This document shows, in pieces, positions 18,072 through 26,430 of a stretch of 64,000 nucleotides of DNA (position 1 is the stretch's first letter; every line of letters starts with the position of its first letter). The translations under genes and the position numbers were made by a program. Location of the stretch: the NCBI GenBank assembly GCA_934875675.1, contig CAKXIK010000003.1, positions 22,837 through 86,836 on the forward strand. The letters run 5' to 3'. Source of the DNA: an uncultured bacterium (lineage in GTDB: Bacteria > Bacillota > Clostridia > Oscillospirales > Acutalibacteraceae). The notes below the pieces were generated by a model. It saw only the letters and a list, made by a program, of their open reading frames with translations. It searched no databases and was not told the origin of the DNA.

Positions 18072-18638
18072 ATGAATACCCCAAACAAGCTGACCATGCT
18101 GCGCATGGTTCTGGTGCCTGTTTTTGTTGTAATCCTGTTGTGGGAGGGGTGTCCTCACCGGTATTTAATTTCCGGGCTTGTGTTTGCGGTTGCGGCGCTG
18201 ACGGATTTGTTTGACGGAAAAATTGCACGTGAGCGGAATCTGGTAACTGATTTTGGAAAATTTATGGATCCGATTGCAGATAAGCTGCTGGTATGCTCGG
18301 CTTATGTTGCATTTGTGCAGTTGGGCTATTGCAGTGCGTGGGTTGTAATTTTAATTTTGGCGCGTGAGTTTGCCGTTACTTCCATGCGCATGGTTGCTGC
18401 CAGCAATGGAACGGTGGTTGCGGCAAACATCTGGGGCAAGGCAAAAACGGTCAGTCAGATGATTGCGGTTGGCGTGGTGCTTCTGATTCAGGAGCTGCTG
18501 CTGCTCGGCTGGATGCCTGGCTGGTTTCCGGTCTCCCTGGTACAGAGCGGTGTCATCTGGATCAGTGTTGTGCTTACCTTTATCTCAGGCGTTGTATATT
18601 TGCTGGATAATAAAAAGTTTATTGATCCATCAAAATAA
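18072..18638 (+). CDS. pgsA: CDP-diacylglycerol-glycerol-3-phosphate 3-phosphatidyltransferase
   Basis: Membrane enzyme making phosphatidylglycerophosphate from CDP-diacylglycerol and glycerol-3-phosphate, the first committed step to phosphatidylglycerol. The 188-residue protein has several membrane helices and the CDP-alcohol phosphatidyltransferase signature: DLFDGKIAR, then GKFMDPIADK, with all metal-binding aspartates present. The opening NTPNKLTMLRM is typical for PgsA. GAAAGGA lies 13-14 bases before the ATG, a rather long spacing that resembles the histidine kinase start in this window. Confidence 0.93.
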   Translation: MNTPNKLTMLRMVLVPVFVVILLWEGCPHRYLISGLVFAVAALTDLFDGKIARERNLVTDFGKFMDPIADKLLVCSAYVAFVQLGYCSAWVVILILAREFAVTSMRMVAASNGTVVAANIWGKAKTVSQMIAVGVVLLIQELLLLGWMPGWFPVSLVQSGVIWISVVLTFISGVVYLLDNKKFIDPSK

Positions 18639-18641
18639 CAG

Positions 18642-18670
18642 TTGCAAATTTTTTCGTTTTGCAATATGAT
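18642..18670 (+). promoter_or_regulatory. Promoter for the T-box/cysE/cysS unit
   Basis: TTGCAA at 18642-18647 and TATGAT at 18665-18670, spaced 17 bp, directly precede the T-box leader. Confidence 0.7.
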
Positions 18671-18679
18671 AGGAATAAT

Positions 18680-18946
18680 CAATACCGAATTGGTATAAAA
18701 TCGAAAATGCGTCGAACGGGAGAAGTAACCGCTTTGCAGCAGCAGAGAGAGTCGGTCATTGGCTGAAAACCGGCTTTGTGTGCAAATCGGCAAACATGCG
18801 CCCGGGAGCAGGCAGGGGGAAACGCCATTGGCACAGTATCCCGGCACGGCAGGCACCGTTATTGCCTTGTGAGTTAGAAATCGGAGTGGAACCGCGGAAC
18901 GCCGCCTCCGTCCCTTGTTTTTGGGGGACGAAGGCGGCGTTTTTTG
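18680..18946 (+). promoter_or_regulatory. T-box leader (probably cysteine-specific) of cysE-cysS
   Basis: Senses uncharged tRNA and controls premature termination. Visible T-box elements are the stem I AG bulge and distal loop (AGAGAG at 18744-18749 followed by a GGTCATTGGCTGAAAACC-type loop), a possible Cys specifier TGC at 18781-18783, the T-box bulge sequence GTGGAACCGCGG (18886-18897), and a terminal hairpin (about 18899-18940) followed by a T-run at 18940-18945. The downstream genes make O-acetylserine and charge tRNA-Cys, which supports Cys specificity; the specifier position is inferred, not modelled. Confidence 0.85.
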
Positions 18947-18973
18947 CAACATCCACAGGGAAGGAGGAATTTT

Positions 18974-19654
18974 GTGTTTACCAAGCTAAAAGAAGAACTT
19001 GATTCTATTATGGAACGGGACCCGGCGGCTCGCTCGCGCATCGAGGTTTATTTTCTATACCCGGGCTTTCGCGCTGTTCGGTCTCACCGCAAGGCAAACT
19101 GGTTTTATCGCCATAATATGAAGTTTATTGCGAGGTGGATTTCGCAGAGAAGCCGCCACAAAACAGGAATCGAAATTCACCCGGGTGCAACGATTGGTAA
19201 AGGACTGTTCATCGATCACGGCATGGGTGTCGTCATTGGCGAAACAACGGAGATTGGAGACAACTGTACGCTTTACCAGAATGTTACGCTGGGCGGTACG
19301 GGTAAGGACGTTGGGAAGCGTCACCCCACACTCGGCAACAATGTGATGGTTGGTTCCGGTGCAAAGGTGCTTGGCCCGTTCAAGGTGGGAAACAATGCTC
19401 GTGTGGCTGCCGGTGCGGTGGTGCTAAGTGAGGTTCCGCCAAATTCCACTGCGGTTGGTGTTCCGGCGCGTGTGGTTCGGGTCAACGGAGTCCGGGTCGG
19501 AAGTCTCGATCAGATTCATGTGGCAGATCCGGTATCGCAGGAAATTTGTCGTCTGGATTATGAGCTGTTTACGCTCAAAAATGAGCTCAATACCATAAAA
19601 GCAAACATGCGGGCGGAAGAGCTGCCCGACGGAAAGGATGAAACAAACCAATGA
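18974..19654 (+). CDS. cysE: Serine O-acetyltransferase
   Basis: Makes O-acetylserine from serine and acetyl-CoA, the precursor step of cysteine synthesis. The 226-residue protein has an N-terminal helical segment and a left-handed beta-helix of hexapeptide repeats (HPGATIGKGLFIDHGMGVVI and later GNNVMVGSGAKVLG), with catalytic His in DHG and the HPTLGNNV loop. GTG at 18974 is chosen because AAGGAGG at 18961-18967 precedes it; earlier in-frame codons fall in the terminator of the T-box. It is a shorter CysE of the Firmicutes kind. Its stop overlaps the cysS start, so the pair is cotranslated under T-box control. Confidence 0.93.
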   Translation: MFTKLKEELDSIMERDPAARSRIEVYFLYPGFRAVRSHRKANWFYRHNMKFIARWISQRSRHKTGIEIHPGATIGKGLFIDHGMGVVIGETTEIGDNCTLYQNVTLGGTGKDVGKRHPTLGNNVMVGSGAKVLGPFKVGNNARVAAGAVVLSEVPPNSTAVGVPARVVRVNGVRVGSLDQIHVADPVSQEICRLDYELFTLKNELNTIKANMRAEELPDGKDETNQ

Positions 19655-21057
19655 AGCTTTATAACACATTAACTCGCCAAAAGGACGAATTTACTCCCAT
19701 TACACCCGGCGAAGCAAAGATTTACGCCTGCGGGCCGACGGTTTATAACTATATCCACATCGGCAATGCGCGCCCGATCTGTGTGTTTGATACGATGCGC
19801 CGCTATATGGAATACCGCGGACTCAAGGTGACCTATGTTCAGAATTTTACCGATATTGATGACAAAATCATCAACAAGGCAAACGAGGAAGGTTCGGACT
19901 ATCTTACCATTTCGGAGCGGTATATTGCGGAATACAAAACAGATGCCGCAGGATTGAATGTCCGTCCGGCAACGATTCATCCGCGCGCAACTGAAAATAT
20001 CGATCAGATTATCGGCATTATTTCTAAATTGGTGGAAAACGGTCATGCATATGCAGCGGAAAACGGCGATGTGTATTTCCGCACTACAAGCTTTGCGGAA
20101 TACGGAAAGCTTTCCCATCAGCCACTGGAGGATCTGGAGGCCGGCGCGCGAATCGGTATGGGAGAGGTGAAGGAAGATCCGATGGACTTTGCGCTGTGGA
20201 AGGCGGCAAAGCCCGGCGAGCCGATGTGGGATTCGCCCTGGAGCAAGGGGCGTCCGGGCTGGCACATTGAATGCTCGGCAATGGCACGCCGCTATTTGGG
20301 CGAGACTATAGATATTCATTGCGGCGGTCAGGATTTGATTTTCCCGCATCATGAAAATGAGATTGCACAGAGCGAATGCTGCAACCGAGTGCCGTTTGCG
20401 CATGTGTGGCTGCACAACGGATATATTAATGTTGATAACCGCAAAATGTCCAAATCGCTTGGCAACTTCTTTACCGTGCGCGATGTTGCTGAGAAATACG
20501 GCTATGAGCCGATTCGCTATATGATGGTTGCCTCGCATTACCGCAGCCCCATCAACTACAGCGTGGAAATTATTGAGCAGTGCCGTGCTGCACTCGACCG
20601 CCTTTACAACTGCCGCGATAATCTTGCATTTGTGCTTGGCAATGCTGTGCCTGGGCCCAAGGACGGCGAACAGACGGTGCTGGATCGCTTTGCGGAATAC
20701 AAGGAGCATTTCATCAATGCGATGGACGATGACCTGAATACGGCCGATGCAATGGCGGCGGTGTTTGATCTGGCAAGAGAAATCAACACGAATGTTTCCA
20801 CTGCAACGAATCCGTCCAAAGAGCTCGCAGAAGCTGCCATGGAGCTTTTCAATGAGCTGACGCAGGTGATGGGAATCCTCTATCAGAAGCAGGAAAAAAA
20901 CGAGGATGCCGAGATTGATGCGTTGATTGAAAAGCGCGCAGAAGCCCGCAAGGCAAAGAATTGGGCGGAAGCAGACCGCATCCGTGACGAACTGAAGGCG
21001 CGCCATGTTGTGTTGGAGGATACTCCGCAGGGCGTCAAATGGCATATTGAAGAATAA
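19651..21057 (+). CDS. cysS: Cysteinyl-tRNA synthetase
   Basis: Class I synthetase that charges tRNA-Cys. The 468-residue protein has ACGPTVYNYIHIGNARP (zinc Cys plus the HIGH box), zinc ligands in the segments WHIECSAMA and HHENEIAQSECC, and the KMSKS loop in NRKMSKSLGNFF. The length and C-terminal anticodon-binding DALR-like region fit the family. ATG 19651 overlaps the cysE TGA by four bases (ATGA). Genetic linkage to cysE under one T-box couples cysteine synthesis to cysteine use. Confidence 0.96.
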   Translation: MKLYNTLTRQKDEFTPITPGEAKIYACGPTVYNYIHIGNARPICVFDTMRRYMEYRGLKVTYVQNFTDIDDKIINKANEEGSDYLTISERYIAEYKTDAAGLNVRPATIHPRATENIDQIIGIISKLVENGHAYAAENGDVYFRTTSFAEYGKLSHQPLEDLEAGARIGMGEVKEDPMDFALWKAAKPGEPMWDSPWSKGRPGWHIECSAMARRYLGETIDIHCGGQDLIFPHHENEIAQSECCNRVPFAHVWLHNGYINVDNRKMSKSLGNFFTVRDVAEKYGYEPIRYMMVASHYRSPINYSVEIIEQCRAALDRLYNCRDNLAFVLGNAVPGPKDGEQTVLDRFAEYKEHFINAMDDDLNTADAMAAVFDLAREINTNVSTATNPSKELAEAAMELFNELTQVMGILYQKQEKNEDAEIDALIEKRAEARKAKNWAEADRIRDELKARHVVLEDTPQGVKWHIEE

Positions 21058-21115
21058 TTTTTAACTTGACGGATGGATCGGCAGAAAACTGCTTTTTGAA
21101 AGGTGAACAATCAGC

Positions 21116-22204
21116 ATGGCTCAAAAAAAAGTAATGGTGGGCATGAGCGGCGGGGTGGACAGTTCCGTTGCAGCTCTTTTGCTGCAGCAGCAGGGGTACG
21201 AGGTGATCGGCGTTACGATGAAGCTACGGCCGGATGAATGGATGCAGCAGTGTGCCTCTGGTGGATGTTGCTCGTTGGACGACGTGGAGGATGCGCGCCG
21301 TGTTTGCCGCAAGCTTGGTATTCCGCATTATGTGATGAATTTTACCGATGTGTTCACACGCGATGTAATAGATTCCTTTGCAAGGGAATATCAGCGTGGA
21401 CGCACCCCGAACCCCTGCATCGAATGTAACCGCAGAGTGAAATTTGAAGCGATGCTGCAAAAAGCCCTTGCGATGGAAATGGATTATATTGCAACGGGGC
21501 ATTATGCGTGGGTGACGCAGGAGGAAAGCGGACGTTACCTGCTGCATCGCTCCCCGGCGACAAAGGATCAGAGCTATGTGCTCTATTCGCTGACGCAGAA
21601 TCAGCTGGCGCATACGCTTTTCCCCCTTGGAAACATGGAAAAGCCTGCGGTTCGTGCGCTTGCCGAGCAGCACGAGCTGCCAGTGGCACACAAGGCGGAC
21701 AGCCAGGAAATTTGCTTTGTGCAGGACAACGACTATGCAGGCTTTATTGAACGCTACACCGGAAAATCGCCGCTTCCGGGCAACTTTGTTGACGCACAGG
21801 GCAACGTGCTTGGCAGACATCGCGGCGTAACGCACTACACAATCGGTCAGCGCAAGGGGCTTGGCATTGCGTTCGGAAAGCCGATGTTTGTTTCCGACAT
21901 TGACAGTGAAAACAATACGGTTACTCTTGGTGAGGAAGGCAGCCAGTATGCGCCCGCGCTGATTGCAGAGGATTTCAACTGGATTCCGTTCGATGCACCG
22001 CAGCAGCCGTTTGCCGCGCAGGTCAAGGTGCGGTATCAGGCTCGTCCCGCGGATGCGATGGTGTTCCCTGCGGCAGACGGAACTGTGCGGGTGGAATTTG
22101 CCGAGCCGCAGCGTTCGGTCACCCCGGGACAAGCCGTTGTGCTTTATCAGGATGATCTGGTGCTCGGCGGCGGAACGATTCGCAATGCAGTGCGCAAGGC
22201 TTGA
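21116..22204 (+). CDS. mnmA: tRNA-specific 2-thiouridylase MnmA
   Basis: Inserts sulfur at U34 (s2U) of tRNAs for Lys, Glu and Gln. The 362-residue protein has the PP-loop MVGMSGGVDSSVAAL, the catalytic Cys of RTPNPCIECNRRVKFE, and the second catalytic Cys in DSQEICFVQDNDYAGF. The sulfur donor route would involve a cysteine desulfurase not seen here. AAAGG upstream at about 21099-21103 supports the ATG at 21116. The promoter for the next T-box overlaps its stop codon. Confidence 0.95.
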   Translation: MAQKKVMVGMSGGVDSSVAALLLQQQGYEVIGVTMKLRPDEWMQQCASGGCCSLDDVEDARRVCRKLGIPHYVMNFTDVFTRDVIDSFAREYQRGRTPNPCIECNRRVKFEAMLQKALAMEMDYIATGHYAWVTQEESGRYLLHRSPATKDQSYVLYSLTQNQLAHTLFPLGNMEKPAVRALAEQHELPVAHKADSQEICFVQDNDYAGFIERYTGKSPLPGNFVDAQGNVLGRHRGVTHYTIGQRKGLGIAFGKPMFVSDIDSENNTVTLGEEGSQYAPALIAEDFNWIPFDAPQQPFAAQVKVRYQARPADAMVFPAADGTVRVEFAEPQRSVTPGQAVVLYQDDLVLGGGTIRNAVRKA

Positions 22205-22230
22205 CAAGCCGGCTGCCAGGGTGTTAATAT
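22201..22230 (+). promoter_or_regulatory. Promoter for the T-box/proS unit
   Basis: A perfect TTGACA at 22201-22206 overlaps the mnmA stop codon; TAATAT at 22225-22230 follows after 18 bp. Confidence 0.7.
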
Positions 22231-22261
22231 TGATGTATATTTCAATAGCAAGGAAAAAGGA

Positions 22262-22508
22262 ACAGTAGGCTGCCCGGCGCGTGCAGAGAGAAGATGATTG
22301 GTGAAAGTCTTCCCGCCGTCAGTTGAACCCGCCTTTGGAGCTGCGCGGTGATGCAGAGAATGCGTAATGACTGCGCCGGTTTTTTCCCGTTACAGAAAAT
22401 CGGCAGTTTTGCCGGATGAGTGCGGGTTTTACCCGAATTCAGGTGGTAACACGGATCTTCCGCCCTGAAAATAAGCTGTTTTTCAGCTTGTTTTCAGGGC
22501 GTTTTTTT
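22262..22508 (+). promoter_or_regulatory. T-box leader (probably proline-specific) of proS
   Basis: T-box elements: AG bulge GCAGAGAGAAG (22283-22293) with distal loop GATTGGTGAAAGTC, a Pro codon CCC (22328-22330) or CCG (22329-22331) in the expected specifier region, the T-box bulge AGGTGGTAACACGG (22441-22454), and a terminator hairpin (22461-22500) with a run of seven T. The downstream gene is prolyl-tRNA synthetase, so proline specificity is the natural reading. The exact specifier base triplet was not modelled. Confidence 0.87.
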
Positions 22509-22542
22509 ATGATAAAACAGAGTAATACAGGGAGGAATCAAT

Positions 22543-24285
22543 ATGAAGGTTGATAAACTGGTGGGAGAGCGATTTAAGGAACGTCCGGCGGATTGTGCGA
22601 TCGAAAGCCATGCCATGATGGTGCGGGGCGGGTACATGAAGCAGGTAGCAAACGGCATCTATTCACAGATGCCGCCGCTCAAACGGATTTCGCAGAAAAT
22701 TGAACAAATTATTCGCGAGGAAATGGATGCACTCGACGGGCAGGAGGTTTCCATGCCGGTGGTTTTGCCGGGAAGCCTTTGGCAGGAATCGGGTCGGTAT
22801 GATTCTGTTGGCAGTGAGCTGCTTCGCTTTTCTGACCGTAACCGTTCGCAGATGGTTCTTGCCATGACGCATGAAGAGGCGGCGGTTCAGCTGGTGCGCG
22901 ATTACGCCAAAACATACACCCGGTATCCGTTTATGATTTATCAGATTCAGACCAAGTTTCGTGATGAGGCGCGTCCCCGTGCAGGGATGATCCGTGTGCG
23001 GGAATTTACAATGAAGGACGCCTACTCCTTTCATACCACGCAGGAGGATCTGGAGCAGTACTATGCCCGCTGCCTGCGCGCCTATGAACGCATTTTTGCC
23101 CGGGCGGGTTTGCCGGAGGTGGTTTCAGTTGCGTCTGATTCCGGCATGATGGGCGGCAGCATTTCGCATGAATTCATGCTGTTGACCCCCGCGGGAGAGG
23201 ATACGGTTGCAGTGTGCGAAGAATGCGGATATCGAGCAAATGTAGAAGCGGCCGAGTGCATGGTGCACAATGAACCGGGGCAGGAGGAAGAGCCTCTTAC
23301 GGCAATTCCGACACCACATTCCTCAACCATTGAGGATCTATGCACATTTCTCAAGATCCCTGTGGAAAAAACCTGCAAGGCAGTAGTCTATCAAAAGCCG
23401 GATAACGGTTATGTGATTGCATTTGTACGCGGAGATCTGGAAATCAGCGAATCCAAACTGACGGCGCTGCTTGGCTGTGAGCTTCGTCCGGCAGAGATTA
23501 CAGAGGAAAGCGGAATTGTTGCAGGATATATTGGACCGGTCGGTTTACCGGAGCATGTTGCAGTTGTGCTGGATCGTTCTGTACAGGGAGCAGCCGGACT
23601 TGTCACCGGAGCCAATCGTGCGGAAACCCATTACACCGGATTTAATCCTGCACGCGACTGCCCGACGGCTGCCTATCATGATATTGCAAAGATTGCAGAG
23701 GGGGGAATTTGCCCTTGCTGCGGAAAACCGAGCATTACCCTTAGCCGCGGAATTGAAGTGGGAAACATTTTTCAGCTGGGAACCAAGTATTCCAAAGCAA
23801 TGGGAATGCAATACACGGATGAAAACGGCGAACTGCAAACACCCATTATGGGCTGTTACGGGATCGGCGTGGGAAGACTGGCTGCATCGGTCTGTGAGGT
23901 GCGCCATGATGATTATGGCCCGATTTGGCCGGTTTCAATTGCGCCGTGGCAGGTGGAGCTGTGCTGCCTGCGTGCGGACGATCCGACAGCCCGTGCTTCT
24001 GCGGATTCGCTTTATCAGGAATTGCAGGCTGCCGGGGTAGAGGTGCTGTATGATGACCGTGCGGTTCGTGCGGGAGTGATGTTTTCTGATGCAGATCTGT
24101 TCGGATGTCCGGTGCGTGTGGTTATCAGCCCGAAAACGGCTGCGGCGGGAGAAATTAAGCTTTCGACGCGTGACAAATCGGTCAAGACCACAGCGGCACG
24201 GGAAGATGCAGTTTTAGAAGTGAAGAAGCGGTTGGAGAATCTTTCTGCTGCTATTGCGTTGTCCGTTCCGCCTGTGATAGAATAA
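22543..24285 (+). CDS. proS: Prolyl-tRNA synthetase (bacterial, with editing domain)
   Basis: Class II synthetase charging tRNA-Pro. The 580-residue protein has motif 1 (KQVANGIYSQMPPLKRI), motif 2 (QIQTKFRDEARPRAGMIRVREF), a YbaK-like editing insertion of about 150 residues between motifs 2 and 3, motif 3 (GCYGIGVGRLAASV), and an anticodon-binding C-terminal domain. The insertion marks the bacterial ProS type. The start behind GGGAGGAA fits the family. The last residues (about 20) beyond the anticodon domain are not conserved to my eye. It is controlled by the T-box directly upstream. Confidence 0.96.
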   Translation: MKVDKLVGERFKERPADCAIESHAMMVRGGYMKQVANGIYSQMPPLKRISQKIEQIIREEMDALDGQEVSMPVVLPGSLWQESGRYDSVGSELLRFSDRNRSQMVLAMTHEEAAVQLVRDYAKTYTRYPFMIYQIQTKFRDEARPRAGMIRVREFTMKDAYSFHTTQEDLEQYYARCLRAYERIFARAGLPEVVSVASDSGMMGGSISHEFMLLTPAGEDTVAVCEECGYRANVEAAECMVHNEPGQEEEPLTAIPTPHSSTIEDLCTFLKIPVEKTCKAVVYQKPDNGYVIAFVRGDLEISESKLTALLGCELRPAEITEESGIVAGYIGPVGLPEHVAVVLDRSVQGAAGLVTGANRAETHYTGFNPARDCPTAAYHDIAKIAEGGICPCCGKPSITLSRGIEVGNIFQLGTKYSKAMGMQYTDENGELQTPIMGCYGIGVGRLAASVCEVRHDDYGPIWPVSIAPWQVELCCLRADDPTARASADSLYQELQAAGVEVLYDDRAVRAGVMFSDADLFGCPVRVVISPKTAAAGEIKLSTRDKSVKTTAAREDAVLEVKKRLENLSAAIALSVPPVIE

Positions 24286-24338
24286 CATTATGATAATGCG
24301 GACTGAATCAAATTTCACCTGCGGAAATGAGGAACAAA

Positions 24339-24848
24339 ATGCTTCAAGCAATCGTCTATGAATCAAATACCGGGTTCACCAAACGGTATGCCGAGATATT
24401 GGCAGCACAAACCGGAATCGCAGCATATTCCGTTGCGGAGTCCAGGAAGAATGTAGCTCACGGCAGCAGTGTCGTTTTTCTTTCTTGGATTAGCGGCGGT
24501 GCTGTGGTTAAGTTAGACAAGGCAAAAAAATATTTTGATATTCGTGCAGTAGGAGCAGTCGGTCTTGCAGCTCCTACTGCGGAACGCGAAGCTGGAATCG
24601 TCTCTCACCATGAACTGTCTATTCCGGTATTCTGTTTGCCGGGCGGATTTGATATGTCTAAGCTTCATGGGATGCAGAAAATCGCAATGTCCGTGATGAT
24701 ACGTTCTTTTAAAATGCAGCAGGTGACGGAGATGCGTTCCAACGATGACCAGATGCTGCAGGATATGGTGAATGGTTGCGATCACGTTAGTGAGGATGCT
24801 ATTTTACCGCTGGTGGAATGGGTTCAAATCCAGCAGACGACATTATAA
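24339..24848 (+). CDS. Flavodoxin-like protein
   Basis: A 169-residue protein beginning MLQAIVYESNTGFTKRYAEI, which matches the flavodoxin phosphate-binding loop (YxSxTGxTxxxA), so it probably binds FMN and acts as a small redox protein or as a flavin-dependent enzyme subunit. The later SWISGGAVVKLDKAKKYFD and VGLAAPTAERE segments fit a flavodoxin-like alpha/beta fold. ATG 24339 is chosen because GAGGAA lies six bases upstream; an ATG at 24327 lacks a good site. It follows proS by 53 bases and could be read through from it. Its partner is unknown. Confidence 0.72.
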   Translation: MLQAIVYESNTGFTKRYAEILAAQTGIAAYSVAESRKNVAHGSSVVFLSWISGGAVVKLDKAKKYFDIRAVGAVGLAAPTAEREAGIVSHHELSIPVFCLPGGFDMSKLHGMQKIAMSVMIRSFKMQQVTEMRSNDDQMLQDMVNGCDHVSEDAILPLVEWVQIQQTTL

Positions 24849-24923
24849 AAATAATCGTTCAGGTAAAGGTTGTTTATATAATCTAACGCAACGTGAGATG
24901 GAAATTCAGGGTGAATTTTAAAA

Positions 24924-25118
24924 ATGGATCAGAAGTCGATTAGCAGACTCTTTGTGATTTCAAGTATTTGCTTACTAATAGCAGGTATAGTATTTTTATG
25001 TGTCAGTCTATTTGGTGATCATGAAACAACAACACCGTTGGTATGTGCTCTTGGATGTATTATCTTATCGAATCTTTTTCATATAGTCAGGCAAATAAAG
25101 AACAAAGAAAATCAATAA
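24924..25118 (+). CDS. Small two-helix membrane protein, unknown
   Basis: A 64-residue protein with two hydrophobic segments (about residues 9-28 and 38-54) and a positively charged C-terminus. It has no named family that I recognise. The ribosome binding site is weak (AGGGTGA at 24908-24914), so expression may be low. Base composition is AT-rich. It may be a true small membrane protein or a chance frame; the hydrophobic pattern and charged tail favour a real one. Confidence 0.45.
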   Translation: MDQKSISRLFVISSICLLIAGIVFLCVSLFGDHETTTPLVCALGCIILSNLFHIVRQIKNKENQ

Positions 25119-25216
25119 TATTTAATTTATCGTGAGATTATGGATTAATCTGTATTTAACCCGTTTGTGTTTTTTCGTAATCAACACCCCAATTGAACAC
25201 GATTGAATTATAATCA

Positions 25217-25394
25217 TTTCGTGTGGGAAAGGCATAAAAAATGAAAAGGCTTGGATTTATACGGCTCTTTGAAGATTTGCTTCTACCGTTGAAGCAAAAT
25301 TAGTATTACATAGCAGTATCAATGCCTTATCAATCGACACCAGATCAGCCGGACAATTCTTCTGTTAAAGAAAGATTGTCCGGTTGTTTTATTT
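25217..25394 (+). ncRNA. Candidate small structured RNA or short-peptide transcript
   Basis: A compact unit ends in an intrinsic terminator. Arms AAGGCAT (25229-25235) and ATGCCTT (25322-25328) can close a larger helix, an eight-base hairpin lies inside (25276-25283 with 25291-25298), and a TATAAT sits at 25209-25214. It also encloses a 20-codon frame, ATG 25241 to TAG 25303 (MKRLGFIRLFEDLLLPLKQN), behind GGGAAAGG. It could be a regulatory RNA, a small peptide gene, or both. The -35 region is poor. Confidence 0.35.
25349..25394 (+). terminator. Intrinsic terminator of the candidate small transcript
   Basis: CCGGACAAT (25349-25357) pairs with ATTGTCCGG, extended by partly paired bases, and is followed by a T-rich tail (TTGTTTTATTT). 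No recognised protein gene precedes it closely, which implies an upstream transcript. Confidence 0.75.
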
Positions 25395-25499
25395 AAGTGC
25401 TGATCCTATCATTCATACTCAAAAAGTCAAGCAATATCATGAATTGTCTCTTATAATATAAATGCTATCACGTGATAAGCAGAAAGGACGGAAGATGCA

Positions 25500-26327
25500 G
25501 TGCGAAATTTTTTTGTTCTTGCAAATGCAATTGAATATATCGAACAAAATCTGGATCAGTCACTGGGCGTGGAAGAAATTGCAAGTGCGTGTTACTGTTC
25601 GGTTTCTGCACTGCAAAAGCTTTTCAGGTTTGCGCTTCATTTGTGTGTCAAGGAATATGTAGATAAACGGCGTTTGACAGAAGCGGCAAATGATTTGTTG
25701 CAATCAAATGTCAATATCACAGAGATTGCATTTCGATACCGTTATAATTCAGCGGAAACATTTACACGCGCATTTGTAAGAGTGTGGGGAGAAACCCCAT
25801 CATCCTTTCGAAAGACAAAGCGATTTTCGGGCCTTTTTCCCCGCGTTTATTACGAATATGAGAGAGGAATTGATTTGCATATGGCAAGAAAAGTTGATAT
25901 TTCAGATTTGTATAATGTATTGTCCGGAATGAAAGAAACCTATGTCCTATGTTTTGATGTTACACATATGACCCATATTAATGAGATTTCACGTGCAGCC
26001 GGTGATCAGGCTATCTTAACGGTGGAGAGACGGATTGAAAAAGTGATTGACGAGAAGATGGTGTTGTTTCGAATCGGCGGAGATGAATTTGCAGTTGTAA
26101 CAGGGTTGAAAGAGGAACATGCCGCGAAGAAGCTTGCAAACCGCATCATTGAGGAAAATGGAAGAACTTTCTGCTATTTGGACCAGGAGATACCGTTATC
26201 TGTTTGGGTGAGCAGTGTGAGGATTCCTTCAACACCATTGCGTTACAATGAGTTGTTTGATACGCTGCATGAAACAATTGAAAACGGAAAGACAGTAGCA
26301 ATTCAAATCCGTCATAAAGGGTATTAA
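25500..26327 (+). CDS. AraC-type HTH fused to a GGDEF domain
   Basis: Unusual one-component regulator of 275 residues. The N-terminal 100 residues are an AraC-type double HTH (EEIASACYCSVSALQKLFR and ITEIAFRYRYNSAETFTRAF). Residues from about 140 form a GGDEF-like domain with FDVTHMTHINEISRAAGDQ, in the place of the usual FK-ND-GH-GD segment, and an intact RIGGDEFAVV signature. The GGDEF motif allows diguanylate cyclase activity, while the GH pair is replaced by SR; activity or c-di-GMP sensing cannot be decided. GTG 25500 follows GAAAGGA/GGAAG. A TATAAT lies at 25452-25457. Confidence 0.78.
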   Translation: MRNFFVLANAIEYIEQNLDQSLGVEEIASACYCSVSALQKLFRFALHLCVKEYVDKRRLTEAANDLLQSNVNITEIAFRYRYNSAETFTRAFVRVWGETPSSFRKTKRFSGLFPRVYYEYERGIDLHMARKVDISDLYNVLSGMKETYVLCFDVTHMTHINEISRAAGDQAILTVERRIEKVIDEKMVLFRIGGDEFAVVTGLKEEHAAKKLANRIIEENGRTFCYLDQEIPLSVWVSSVRIPSTPLRYNELFDTLHETIENGKTVAIQIRHKGY

Positions 26328-26332
26328 ATCTC

Positions 26333-26430
26333 AAAAAAGACTGCGGGTATAATGAACTGCACCCATCTGGGAAACAAGAAAATCACTTGTCTATCAAATG
26401 GGGCTGACTTCATAAACCACAGTCTTTTTT
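26333..26430 (+). repeat. Nested inverted repeats after the AraC-GGDEF gene
   Basis: Arms AAAAAAGACTG (26333-26343) and CAGTCTTTTTT (26420-26430) enclose CCCAT/ATGGG and ACAAG/CTTGT pairs, giving a three-tier folded RNA about 100 bases long that ends in a T-run. It probably acts as an unusually long terminator; a separate small RNA is an alternative. Confidence 0.55.

Noticed and set aside
19669..21045. A 458-codon minus-strand frame opposite cysS
   Set aside because: cysS has all catalytic motifs; the opposite frame has no binding site or recognisable domain.
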